64,000 bases of DNA from Bacillota bacterium (GCA_023458915.1 JAEWWM010000050.1:3980-67979), one strand, 5' to 3'. Counted from the first letter of the stretch, positions 34,901 to 42,673 are shown. Program-made: numbers and translations. The notes: generated by a model from the letters alone, not told the origin.

Positions 34901-35545
34901 TTAAAAAGTTTCGTCGTTTCCTTTATTATTTAATTTTTTTCTACATGCTTTACATCTTGCTTTGCCGTCTTCTGATTTCTTTTCTGCCATATGATAGGCT
35001 TGTTCGGCTGTATAAGTCTTGCCGCTATGAGTAAATCCTTTAAACTCAGCTCCACAATCAGTGCAGTAATATTTTTGATCTTGTATCTGTTCGACTTTTT
35101 GCTCAGATTTTTGTTCTGGCAAATCCTCACCGGCGTAGATGTAAAGTCCTAAACCAAACATTGCTAGATTTTTAACTAGACATCTCATGATTGTCTTATT
35201 TATGTCAAACATAGTCGCGGCTTCAACTTTAATGCCTTTTTTATACTTAGTATCGTAAGTGTAAGGCTCACTTTTCATAGCTTTGTTTGCGCTGTTCATG
35301 ACGGGAAGCCACATTGTGTGCGTTATACCTTCAATGGTTACATCCGTAAAAACCATATAGCCAGTATTTTTGTCGTAAACATAGGGAAGCTGCTCCTCGC
35401 CAAACAATCTTATTTTGTATTCTGCCGATGGGTATATTTTTTTAACTTCTGCCCAAGCATAGGTCCAAGATAAATAAGTGAGACCATCTTTTTTTTCGGT
35501 GTAGTTATTAACATTGATTTTAAATAGCTTTTCAAAAATGTTCAT
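34901..35545 (-). CDS. Phage single-strand annealing protein (DUF1071/Sak-like) with zinc ribbon
   Basis: A 214-residue phage recombination protein. The N-terminal 145 residues match the DUF1071 family of single-strand annealing proteins (YLSWTYAWAEVKKIYPSAEY, MWLPVMNSANKAMK, ATMFDINKTIMRCLVKNLAM, FGLGLYIYAGEDLPE), which pair complementary strands in phage recombination. A short linker leads to a C-terminal zinc ribbon with CTDCGAEF and CKACRKK. AAGGAGGAAAATCA precedes the ATG. It looks intact and is likely another prophage relic, though in the opposite direction to the lysis genes. Confidence 0.88.
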   Translation of the reverse strand: MNIFEKLFKINVNNYTEKKDGLTYLSWTYAWAEVKKIYPSAEYKIRLFGEEQLPYVYDKNTGYMVFTDVTIEGITHTMWLPVMNSANKAMKSEPYTYDTKYKKGIKVEAATMFDINKTIMRCLVKNLAMFGLGLYIYAGEDLPEQKSEQKVEQIQDQKYYCTDCGAEFKGFTHSGKTYTAEQAYHMAEKKSEDGKARCKACRKKLNNKGNDETF

Positions 35546-35622
35546 TGATTTTCCTCCTTACATACAAATGGAATTTTTAGTGCCTAGATGCATTGAGTTT
35601 TTTTATTTGCGGCCTTTTGCAC

Positions 35623-35706
35623 TTAAAAACAATAGTAAGATTCATCTGTGAAAAACAGTATGCTTTCGCTGAAAATAGGTTCACCGCATCTTGGGCAATT
35701 ATGCAT
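35623..35706 (-). CDS. Possible 27-residue zinc-knuckle peptide
   Basis: A very short frame MHNCPRCGEPIFSE... ending YYCF, with one CPRCGE knuckle, a form found in small phage proteins. It lies upstream of the annealing protein in the same direction. The ribosome binding site is weak, so this may also be the remnant of a larger gene. Confidence 0.3.
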   Translation of the reverse strand: MHNCPRCGEPIFSESILFFTDESYYCF

Positions 35707-35763
35707 AGCTTTGCTTTTCACTTTATTTAATTTTTAGCCGTTCTGTTTTTAATAGATATAGTA

Positions 35764-35782
35764 TAGTTGTAAATTACAACTA
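35764..35782. promoter_or_regulatory. Perfect 19-bp palindrome upstream of the SdpI-like gene
   Basis: TAGTTGTAA-A-TTACAACTA, two perfect 9-base arms, about 50 bases before the sdpI-like start. The form fits a dimeric repressor operator. SdpI genes are commonly autoregulated through an ArsR-type repressor (SdpR), but no such gene is adjacent here. Confidence 0.55.
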
Positions 35783-35831
35783 ATAGAATTAAAGATAAAA
35801 TAGTAGTATAATTAAAGACGGGGGGATTAAA

Positions 35832-36497
35832 ATGATTAGTAAAATTTTATTTCCGATTACACTGATAAACTCACTGATAATGGCATGGTTTATAGGGAAA
35901 ATTGAATATGATATTGTTGCACTTCACTACAATATACATGGGAATGCTGATTTTTACGGCAGTAAATGGATGCTGTTGATTTTTGCCGCTATTCCCTTGA
36001 TCTTATCCTCGATTTTTTGGTTTTACAAAAGTTTTACTAAAAACTCAAATAACAAAAAACATAACGATTCAGCTGAAAATAAAATAATATCTGTAATAAT
36101 AATTTTCTTTATGCTGATTAGCTGGATGATTATTGTTATAGCTTCAAGCAATACGCAAAGGTTAGGCACTCCGGTGTTGTCCGGTATAGCGGGACTGTTG
36201 GGGTTATTAATAATCTCTATAAGTATTTTTATGCCGCAAATTAAACCAAACAAATTTTTAGGGATCAGAACATCTGCTACTTTAAGAGATGACAGTGTAT
36301 GGGATAAGACACATAAATTTGGGTTTTACACTGGAATTATCGGCGGAATTTTGACTATACTTTTCGCACTGGTTTCTTTAATAACAAATGTGCAATGGCT
36401 ATGTTTTGCGGGTATTTTCTGTAGTATTGCGGGAGCAATTATACCTGCAATTTATTCTTATATAATTTATAAAAAACTCAATCATCCACACAATTAA
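35832..36497 (+). CDS. SdpI-like membrane immunity protein
   Basis: A 221-residue membrane protein with about six helices. The N-terminal DUF1648 part has the pattern LHYNIHGNADFYG (about 31-43), and the C-terminal SdpI part has PNKFLGIRTSATLRDDSVWDKTH (about 138-160). In Bacillus, SdpI protects cells from the SdpC toxin and also acts in signalling; other members have unknown roles. GACGGGGGGATTAAA precedes the ATG and a palindrome lies upstream. No toxin gene is adjacent. Confidence 0.82.
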   Translation: MISKILFPITLINSLIMAWFIGKIEYDIVALHYNIHGNADFYGSKWMLLIFAAIPLILSSIFWFYKSFTKNSNNKKHNDSAENKIISVIIIFFMLISWMIIVIASSNTQRLGTPVLSGIAGLLGLLIISISIFMPQIKPNKFLGIRTSATLRDDSVWDKTHKFGFYTGIIGGILTILFALVSLITNVQWLCFAGIFCSIAGAIIPAIYSYIIYKKLNHPHN

Positions 36498-36554
36498 AAA
36501 CGCTTCCAATACTACTGTATATTTTTGAATAGTTTGAAAAATTTTCAATATATA

Positions 36555-36635
36555 TTATGCATATTTTGCAAATTCATCATCAATTATTTTTTCTATATTT
36601 TCATCTAATTTTTTTATGTATTCAATTTTCAGCAT
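36555..36635 (-). pseudogene. Acetyltransferase N-terminus remnant
   Basis: The 26-residue frame MLKIEYIKKLDENIEKIIDD... ending EFAKYA has a good ribosome binding site (AAGGAGCAAATCTA) and overlaps the end of the adenylyltransferase gene. It matches the usual opening of GNAT acetyltransferases that follow such genes, then stops. The remainder is missing. Confidence 0.45.
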
Positions 36636-37491
36636 TAGATTTGCTCCTTAATATTTTCAAATATTTTGTTACACCGTTATCTTCACTTTGGTTGTAGGTG
36701 AAACTTAATTTTAAGGCAATCTCTTTAGCTAAAATTCTGAATAATTCACACGCTTTAAAAACAGCATTCCATAAATTTTCATAGTTGCTGTCTGAGTATG
36801 TTTTTTCATACATTTTGTAAAAATTTTCCGGCAAAAAATCTTTAAAGTATCTTCCAAATGTGCCTGTGGAAACTTTGAAATCGCTATGAAGCCCGATGTA
36901 CCACTTAACCATTTTTTCAAGTTCCACATGGACGATATCAAACATTCGCATGGCATAAGTGAGTTCATCACGAACGATGCCTTTAGCAACATTTTGAAGG
37001 CACCACCAAAATTCATTTTGGCAAGCTTTAAATTTATTTTTCGTAGGAGGATTTATCAGAAAATCGCTATCGCTGGATACTATATTCGAGAATTTATTAT
37101 CTTTATCAAGCAGCACAACTGTTGCGCTATCAAGATTTATTGTGTTTAGAAAGTCCATGGTTTCAAATGTCATATCCATCCTGAGTCCACTATTAAACAG
37201 CGTAAGGTACGCAAAATGCTGCTCAGGATTATGTGCATTATCAAAAAGCTTAGGGTTATCGGGAGTTTGCAAAATGGCAACTTCGCCAAATTTCGCAGCA
37301 AATGCATCAAACCAATATTTGTCCAAATATGGCTTATTTGAATGCGTAACAAATGCAATATCATAATCGCTCAATTTATCAATTTTTCCGTTTGGATTTG
37401 CCCGTGACCCTTCAAGCAACACTGCTCGTATATTTTCATCTGATTTTGCAAAATTTAAAACGATATTTAATATTTCATTCTTTTTATGCAT
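36622..37491 (-). CDS. ANT(6)-like aminoglycoside adenylyltransferase
   Basis: A 289-residue nucleotidyltransferase of the AadE/ANT(6) family, whose members adenylate streptomycin. The nucleotidyltransferase core is LLEGSRANPNGKIDKLSDYDI (about 25-45; GSR and DxD-type Asp), with the third acidic residue in RMDMTFE (about 103-109). KMVKWYIGLHSDF and the TFGRYFKDFLPENFYKMY region are typical. Whether it confers resistance cannot be told. A clipped acetyltransferase start overlaps its stop, so it was once the first gene of a two-gene unit. An inverted repeat overlaps its likely -10. Confidence 0.82.
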   Translation of the reverse strand: MHKKNEILNIVLNFAKSDENIRAVLLEGSRANPNGKIDKLSDYDIAFVTHSNKPYLDKYWFDAFAAKFGEVAILQTPDNPKLFDNAHNPEQHFAYLTLFNSGLRMDMTFETMDFLNTINLDSATVVLLDKDNKFSNIVSSDSDFLINPPTKNKFKACQNEFWWCLQNVAKGIVRDELTYAMRMFDIVHVELEKMVKWYIGLHSDFKVSTGTFGRYFKDFLPENFYKMYEKTYSDSNYENLWNAVFKACELFRILAKEIALKLSFTYNQSEDNGVTKYLKILRSKSNAEN

Positions 37492-37579
37492 AAGAAGCGT
37501 CCACCTCTTTCTGCTGCTTAAAAATACATTTTACTATTTATCCATTCGTTAAAAAGGGGAACAAGTGCATTACGGTGGT

Positions 37580-37613
37580 TATAATAGCAACTTCTTTTAA
37601 CTATGCTATTATA
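37580..37613 (-). promoter_or_regulatory. Inverted repeat overlapping the adenylyltransferase promoter
   Basis: TATAATAGCA (37580-37589) and TGCTATTATA (37604-37613) are perfect inverted arms. On the minus strand the upstream arm contains TATAAT with TTAGCG 17 bases before it, a plausible promoter, so the repeat may be an operator. Confidence 0.45.
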
Positions 37614-37723
37614 CCACACAATTTCTTTTTCGCTAATTTAAGTTAGTGCATATGTTTGGCAAATTTTTATTTTTTAATTTGGAAAAAAGTCTAATAAAAA
37701 AATTTTTCAATTAAAATTGGGTG

Positions 37724-38164
37724 CTAAGCAAAATTATTAGTATTAGATTGATTAGTAGGGCAAGTGTTATTAGAAATTCCGTTTTGAATTCTATTTAACC
37801 CTGCCTCACAGTCGCGAATTCCACTTTCAACATCTTCAATACCATCATTTATATTATTCCTGCATATTTCACAGCGTCCGCAATTGATATTTCTAAGGGC
37901 TTGTGTGCATTGTCTTAATCCGGCACAAATATTACGATTTTGCATGCCTGAATTTTGCACTGCTGACCTGATACATGCTAGCCCTTGTGCACATACACAG
38001 TTACCGTTTGAGATTTCTGTTGTTCCTCTGCAGATGTTGTTATTGCGGACTTCATTTAATCCTTGAGTACACTGGCAAAGACCTTGAAGACAAATATTTA
38101 TACCACGAGTAACCCTTCGATTAAAATTTAAAATATTGTTCCCATTACATCTAGAATTACACAT
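37724..38164 (-). CDS. Cys-rich repeat protein
   Basis: A 146-residue protein with about 20 Cys in recurring units: ICLQGLCQCTQGLNEV, CVCAQGLACIRSAV, ICAGLRQCTQALRNI, CGRCEICRNNI, DCEAGLNRIQ. Asn and Gln are also frequent. No signal peptide is visible and no family is recognised. Regular Cys spacing suggests cross-linking or metal binding, for instance in a coat or surface layer, but this is inference. A good ribosome binding site (AAAAAGGAGTCGATGC) is present. Its RBS and first ten codons are shared, in inverted orientation, with the beta-lactamase-like gene at 39082. Confidence 0.65.
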   Translation of the reverse strand: MCNSRCNGNNILNFNRRVTRGINICLQGLCQCTQGLNEVRNNNICRGTTEISNGNCVCAQGLACIRSAVQNSGMQNRNICAGLRQCTQALRNINCGRCEICRNNINDGIEDVESGIRDCEAGLNRIQNGISNNTCPTNQSNTNNFA

Positions 38165-38201
38165 ATAAGCATCGACTCCTTTTTGAGCGAAGAAAAATTC
38201 T
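38132..38201 (-). repeat. 70-bp inverted repeat, left copy
   Basis: Covers the untranslated leader, RBS and first codons (MCNSRCNGNN) of the Cys-rich gene. It is about 85% identical, on the opposite strand, to 39046-39113. Key shared blocks are AGAATTTTT, CAAAAAGG and TATGTGTAATTCTA. Confidence 0.75.
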
Positions 38202-38325
38202 GTAAGATTTCAATGTATTATATTCTTTTGCAGCTATATATGTGATAAATTCAGCTTGTTTTATTAAAATATTCTAAATTAGTGCGAGTGGTCGGTAAGG
38301 GCACTAGGTAAAAATTATGGTGCTG

Positions 38326-38964
38326 TTATTTTTTATAATCATCTATCTCCCATGTACCAGACAGCGTTGCAGTCGACGGAGGCACTGAAAGAGCTGGTGA
38401 ATAAGGCGACGATGAAGACGACAATGGAGAATATGATGAAGGTGGAAAGTGTGATGAATTTATTTTTAAAATTAATTGATTTAAAGCATTTTTCTGATTG
38501 TATAAAGTCGTAATTAATTTTATAAGGTAATGTTTAAGGTAATCTTCGCTGTAGCCTTTAATTACAGTATATGCTTCGCAATCAGGTTTAAAAGCTTCAG
38601 CAAATCTTTTGTTCCAGTAACCACCATATTTATGCCAATGACTTTGCGCGGTGACCCAGGCAGCTTTACCGGTGGCTTCCTTAACGATTTCCCAGCTGTA
38701 AGTAAGATTGGCACAGCAATAGGCGTCGCCGGCGTCGTATGCGGCGTTCATAGCGGTGTCATGAATGTCAAAATATTCTTTAAATAAACTAGGCAACAGC
38801 TTAATTAGCTTTTCGTTTTTAGCTTGTGTTGTCTTCTTTTCAAGTGTTGCAGAAACATTTATAAGTGTTGCAGAAACATTTGTAAACGAAGCACCTGACA
38901 TTCCAATTAGCGCTGACACTACGCATAATAATACCTTTTTATTCAAAATGCTAAATCTTTTCAT
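38326..38964 (-). CDS. Secreted Trp/Ala-rich protein, single-copy member of the family
   Basis: A 212-residue secreted protein related to that at 33264-34544. The signal peptides align (KKVL...SAL...S..SFxNxxA), and the module follows the same plan: LIKLLPSL (53-60), a GC-rich, C-ending-codon middle (about 65-110; TAMNAAYDAGDAYC, GKAAWVTAQSHW), YGGYW, AYTVIKGYSEDYLKHYLIKL and YNQKNALNQL. The C-terminus is a Ser/Pro/Tyr-rich tail. A 19-base tandem duplication after the signal repeats SATL. GGGAGTATAAAAAAATT precedes the ATG. The gene lies between two inverted copies of a 70-bp element. Confidence 0.65.
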   Translation of the reverse strand: MKRFSILNKKVLLCVVSALIGMSGASFTNVSATLINVSATLEKKTTQAKNEKLIKLLPSLFKEYFDIHDTAMNAAYDAGDAYCCANLTYSWEIVKEATGKAAWVTAQSHWHKYGGYWNKRFAEAFKPDCEAYTVIKGYSEDYLKHYLIKLITTLYNQKNALNQLILKINSSHFPPSSYSPLSSSSSPYSPALSVPPSTATLSGTWEIDDYKK

Positions 38965-39045
38965 AATTTTTTTATACTCCCATTAATTAAATGTTTTATT
39001 ATATGCTTATTTAATATATCATAATAATATATTTTTAACAATTAT

Positions 39046-39113
39046 AGAATTTTTTCGCACAAAAAGGGGTCAATTCTTATTATGTGTAATTCTAAATGTA
39101 ATGGAAACAATTT
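39046..39113 (+). repeat. 70-bp inverted repeat, right copy
   Basis: Covers the leader, RBS and first ten codons (MCNSKCNGNN) of the beta-lactamase-like gene; inverted relative to 38132-38201. Similarity ends where the beta-lactamase signal peptide begins. Confidence 0.75.
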
Positions 39114-39897
39114 TATTCTACAAATTTTAATTTCATTAATTTTAACTGTTTATATTTTTGCTTTAACGGGTTGTAAGACTTCATCTTCAAATGAAACAGA
39201 AGTAGATCTGTCAAGCTTTTTTAGCGAAAAAGAAGGTTGCGCTGTATTTTGTAAAGATAATCATTTTTATGTATACAAAAAAGATATGATTAACGTTCAG
39301 GAATCTCCATGTTCTACTTTTAAAATCTTTCTAACCTTGGCTGGCCTGAAGTTTGGCGTACTAAAAGACGAAAACACCATGATTAAGTGGGATGGCATAA
39401 AAAGAGATTTTGAATTTTGGAATAAAGATTTAACATTAAAGGAAGCATTCAGTTTATCTGCTGGGTGGTGGTTTAGAAAAGTTGCAAATGATATAGGTAA
39501 AGAAAAATTATCTTATCTTGTAAATGAACTTTCTTATGGTAATTGTGACACATCCGGAGAAATACCTTTTTGGGTAGATTCCTCGATCAAAATTTCGCCA
39601 AAAGAACAAGTTGAATTTATTAAAAAGATTTTTAATTATGAACTGCATTCATTTTCCAGGGAGCATGTAGAAATATTAAAAACTGCTATGCAAAAAGGGA
39701 TTATAAATGGCGGTAAGTTATATGGAAAAACCGGAAGCAGCAGCACCAACAAAAACGGTTGGTTTGTTGGTGCTTACGAAAAAGGCGGCAAATATCTGTT
39801 TTGTGCAGTTAGATTATTTAGTGGGCAAGAAATTTCTGGCTCTACCGCTGAAAAAATATTAAGAAATATTATTGAAATTAAATATTCACAAATATAA
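39082..39897 (+). CDS. Class D beta-lactamase-like lipoprotein
   Basis: A 271-residue serine hydrolase of the OXA (class D) type. Motifs: STFK (S-x-x-K) after SPC, SAGWWF at the S-x-V position (Val replaced by Gly), YGN (in LSYGNCDTSG) and KTG (YGKTGSS). A lipoprotein-like signal (LISLILTVYIFALTGC) comes after ten extra residues, MCNSKCNGNN, that match the start of the Cys-rich protein at 37724. This suggests the gene acquired a foreign 5' end. It may hydrolyse penicillins or act as a binding/sensor domain; the altered second motif makes activity uncertain. Confidence 0.82.
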   Translation: MCNSKCNGNNFILQILISLILTVYIFALTGCKTSSSNETEVDLSSFFSEKEGCAVFCKDNHFYVYKKDMINVQESPCSTFKIFLTLAGLKFGVLKDENTMIKWDGIKRDFEFWNKDLTLKEAFSLSAGWWFRKVANDIGKEKLSYLVNELSYGNCDTSGEIPFWVDSSIKISPKEQVEFIKKIFNYELHSFSREHVEILKTAMQKGIINGGKLYGKTGSSSTNKNGWFVGAYEKGGKYLFCAVRLFSGQEISGSTAEKILRNIIEIKYSQI

Positions 39898-40158
39898 TAA
39901 TATTGCTAAATATGCTTAAATTTTGGAATTTAATCCCTATGTTTCCGCTATGGCTCCTAGTAGCTATATTTTCTGAGCTGTTCAAAAAATATACATTTTC
40001 CTCACAAACAAAGTTTAAATTAGGATATTTAACAATAATTAGGCAAACTTATTGCTTTTTTTTAACATACAGGTATCATTATGTAATTAAACTCAGTTTT
40101 TCAGAGTATAAAAGTATAGTAGTTTGTTCATCAAACTTTATCAAAGGGGTGTAATGTT

Positions 40159-40914
40159 TTGGAGAAAGTTAGCAAAAAACCGGTTTTTGGCGAATATATG
40201 AGAGGACTTAAAGATGGTGTGCCAATAGGAATGGGATATTTCCCCCTTTCAATGGCTTGTGGCATAGCTGCTTGCAAAGTAGGACTTAATTTTGGAGTAG
40301 CGCAGATAATGAATTTGCTTTTATACACTGCGTCTGGTGAGGCTGCTGTATTTAACCTTTTAAGAGGTGGAGAAACAGCAATTTTAATGTACGTTCTTAC
40401 GATATTTGTTATGAATTTTCGGTATGTAATTTTTTCAATGTCAATTGCTCAAAGATTTGACAAAAGCATGAGTATACTTGAAAGAGTGCTTTTCGGACTT
40501 TTGAACACTGACGAAATATTTGGTGTCGCTATGAAAGAAAAAGGAGATTTAAAAGCCCCTTATCTTTTTGGCCTTGCAACCGTGCCTTATATTGGATTTG
40601 CTAGTGGATTTTTAGTGGGTTCGTTGTTCACTGAATTACTTCCAGCTTCAGTTAGCGCAGCTCTTGGAATTATGATTTTCGCAATGTTTATAGCAATAGT
40701 TGTTCCTTCTGCAAAGGAATCAAGGCCGGTTTTAATAGTAGTATTGATGGCTTTAGTAGTGAGCATTATTTTGGAATGTATTCCTGCTGTCAAAGCACAT
40801 CTTAGTGCAGGCTGGATTATTATTATCTGCGCAGTTGTAACTGCAGCTATAGGTGCAATTTTATTCCCAGTTGAAGACTCTGCCAAGGAATTGGAGGCCG
40901 AAATAAATGAGTAG
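40159..40914 (+). CDS. azlC: AzlC family branched-chain amino acid exporter subunit
   Basis: A 251-residue membrane protein, large subunit of the AzlCD exporter for branched-chain amino acids or analogues. Family features are PIGMGYFPLSMACGIAA near the start, FNLLRGGETAILMYVLTIFVMNFRY and LLNTDEIFGVAM. About six or seven helices. The start is TTG after AAAGGGGTG. Its end overlaps azlD by eight bases. The 260 bases before it hold no convincing gene. Confidence 0.9.
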   Translation: MEKVSKKPVFGEYMRGLKDGVPIGMGYFPLSMACGIAACKVGLNFGVAQIMNLLLYTASGEAAVFNLLRGGETAILMYVLTIFVMNFRYVIFSMSIAQRFDKSMSILERVLFGLLNTDEIFGVAMKEKGDLKAPYLFGLATVPYIGFASGFLVGSLFTELLPASVSAALGIMIFAMFIAIVVPSAKESRPVLIVVLMALVVSIILECIPAVKAHLSAGWIIIICAVVTAAIGAILFPVEDSAKELEAEINE

Positions 40915-41230
40915 TCAAAATTTTATATATGCTGTGTTGGCCATGGCCGTAGTAATGGTTTCCTTCAAGATCGTGCCAATATTATTTTTTAAAGATAAAA
41001 TAAAAAATAAGTTTTTACAGTCGTTTTTAGCTTACATACCGTATGCAGTGCTAACTTCCATGACATTCCCAGAAGTATTTCTACAAAAAGATTTAGGTAT
41101 AATTTCAGCTTCTGTGGGTGTTGTTGCGGCTTTAGTGCTGGCGTATTTTGGTCAAAGTTTAGTTGTTGTGGCGCTTTCCTCCGCGGCAGTAGTTTTCGTT
41201 GTTGAACAAATAATGAATTTCATTAAGTGA
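40907..41230 (+). CDS. azlD: AzlD family transporter subunit
   Basis: A 107-residue partner of AzlC with four hydrophobic segments and the conserved ...LAYIPYAVLTSMTFPEVF... region (about 42-59). Translationally coupled to azlC through the overlap. Confidence 0.9.
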   Translation: MSSQNFIYAVLAMAVVMVSFKIVPILFFKDKIKNKFLQSFLAYIPYAVLTSMTFPEVFLQKDLGIISASVGVVAALVLAYFGQSLVVVALSSAAVVFVVEQIMNFIK

Positions 41231-41260
41231 TGTAGAAGCAAAAATAAATCAATTTAAACT

Positions 41261-41288
41261 TAACCACCGGCGGTAGTACCGGTGGTTA
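41261..41288 (+). terminator. Hairpin after azlD
   Basis: TAACCACCGG and CCGGTGGTTA are perfect 10-base arms around an 8-base loop. No long T run follows, so termination may be partial. Confidence 0.5.
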
Positions 41289-41293
41289 AATTA

Positions 41294-41323
41294 TTGGACA
41301 CAACAAATAAAATATGGTAAAAT
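41294..41323 (+). promoter_or_regulatory. rnpB promoter
   Basis: TTGGAC (41294-41299) and TAAAAT (41318-41323) with an 18-base spacer, about ten bases before the RNase P RNA 5' end. Confidence 0.6.
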
Positions 41324-41332
41324 TTAAGTCAT

Positions 41333-41730
41333 GAGTAGACTAAGTAATCGCGTACTGCGCCTCATGGCAAAGTATGAGGAAAGTCCGAGCTCCATAGAGC
41401 AGGTTAACGGCTAACAGCCGCCGAGGGCAACCTCAGGGAAAGTGCAACAGAAATATACCGCCCGAAATTTATTTTTAGTGATTTTTTTCTCTTTCTATAA
41501 GAAGAAAATCCAGAATAATTACTTTTTCGGGTAAGGATGGAAAGGCGAGGTAAGAGCTCACCAGCGCGTAGGAGACTACGCGGCTATGCAAACCCTAACC
41601 GGAGCAACACCGTTTGGTATGAAATATGCGCCTGCTCGGCGCTTCTTTAAGGTGGCAATGAGCCAGCAGCGGCAACGCTTGGCCAAGATAGATGATTACT
41701 CACGACAGAATTCGGCTTATCGGTCTACTC
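41333..41730 (+). ncRNA. rnpB: RNase P RNA
   Basis: The catalytic RNA that trims tRNA 5' leaders. Terminal helix P1 is GAGTAGAC paired with GTCTACTC at the end. Universally conserved segments are present: GAGGAAAGTCCGAGCTCC near the 5' end, AGGGAAAGTGCAACAGAAA in the middle, GGTAAGAGCTCACC, and ATAGATGATTACTCACGACA then GAATTCGGCTTATCGG near the 3' end. A very AT-rich helix (about 41475-41520) is the variable P12-type arm. Length about 398 nt; a short T-rich stretch follows. Confidence 0.97.
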
Positions 41731-41821
41731 TTTTATTATAGAAAACATTTATTTAATTGATCAGTTTTGTAAGTATATTAAAGAAAGTACCATAAAATGG
41801 TATAAATTTAGGTGTAAATTT

Positions 41822-42673
41822 ATGATAAAAAGACTAGTAAATGTATTTTTAAGCTTTATTATGATGCTTTTTGGCTGTGGTCCTGCGGGTAAAATTCAGC
41901 GCGTAGAAATTTCGAATGGTTTGGTTAACACTTTTGTTATTGGAAATGGCAGCAAAACTATTGTAATGCTTAGTGGCTGCGCCACCGAAAATCCTATAGA
42001 AGATTTTATGCCTCTTGCTCGAAAATTAAGCAAAAATTTCAAAGTGGTTGTAATAGAATATTTTGGCTATGGAGCAAGCGATATAGTGTTTAACGAAAGA
42101 TCAAGTGAAAACATTGTTGGTGAAATAAGAGAGACATTAGCTAAGCTCAAAATAAAACCACCGTACATTCTTATGCCGCATTCAATTTCAGGAATTTATT
42201 CACGTAAGTATGCAAAGGAATATCCGAATGAGGTTGAAGCAATTATTGGAATAGACACTTCAAAGCCAAATGCTCAAAAAGAATTTTATGAATCAAACGA
42301 AAGATTAATAAAATATTTTTCCGAAGATTTTTTCCCAAAAATTTCAGATAAAGGTAAAATCACAGTGCCGATTTTTAATGAAGCTAATATGTTTTACAAA
42401 AATAGTGAAGAATTTTTTGATGTTAAATATCCTGAAAATTTACCGGTCTTATCTTTCATTTCCAGCGAATCAATTAAGTCAACGAAACTCGAAAAAAGTT
42501 TGATAAACTTAAACAAAATAACGGATTGAGATAAATTTGAACAAAATATGATTTCTAATCCTGAAATTCAAAAAATAGAAATTTTAGAAGGTTCGCACTA
42601 CTTGCATCACGAGCAAGCAGATAAAATCAAAGAGTTGACAACTGAATTTATAAATAATATTAAAAATAGATAG
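41822..42673 (+). pseudogene. Alpha/beta hydrolase lipoprotein interrupted by an in-frame TGA
   Basis: The reading frame is 283 codons but a TGA at 42527-42529 ends the product after 235 residues. A lipoprotein signal (LSFIMMLFGC, Cys20) is followed by an alpha/beta hydrolase: VIEYFGYGASD and the nucleophile elbow MPHSISGIYSRKYA (Ser in HSxSG). The part after TGA, in the same frame, holds the expected catalytic His (LEGSHYLHHEQADKI). Without it the enzyme should be inactive. A single TGG-to-TGA change would explain this. Confidence 0.75.

Noticed and set aside
39903..40154. 83-codon plus-strand frame between the beta-lactamase-like gene and azlC
   Set aside because: AT-rich chance frame without ribosome binding site or recognisable motif; the region looks like plain intergenic DNA.
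42527..42529. TGA or TAG recoding in this organism
   Set aside because: Several intact genes end in TGA or TAG (for example dnaI ends in TGA and mazG in TAG), so the in-frame stops in the hydrolase, pentapeptide and phage tail genes are better read as mutations.
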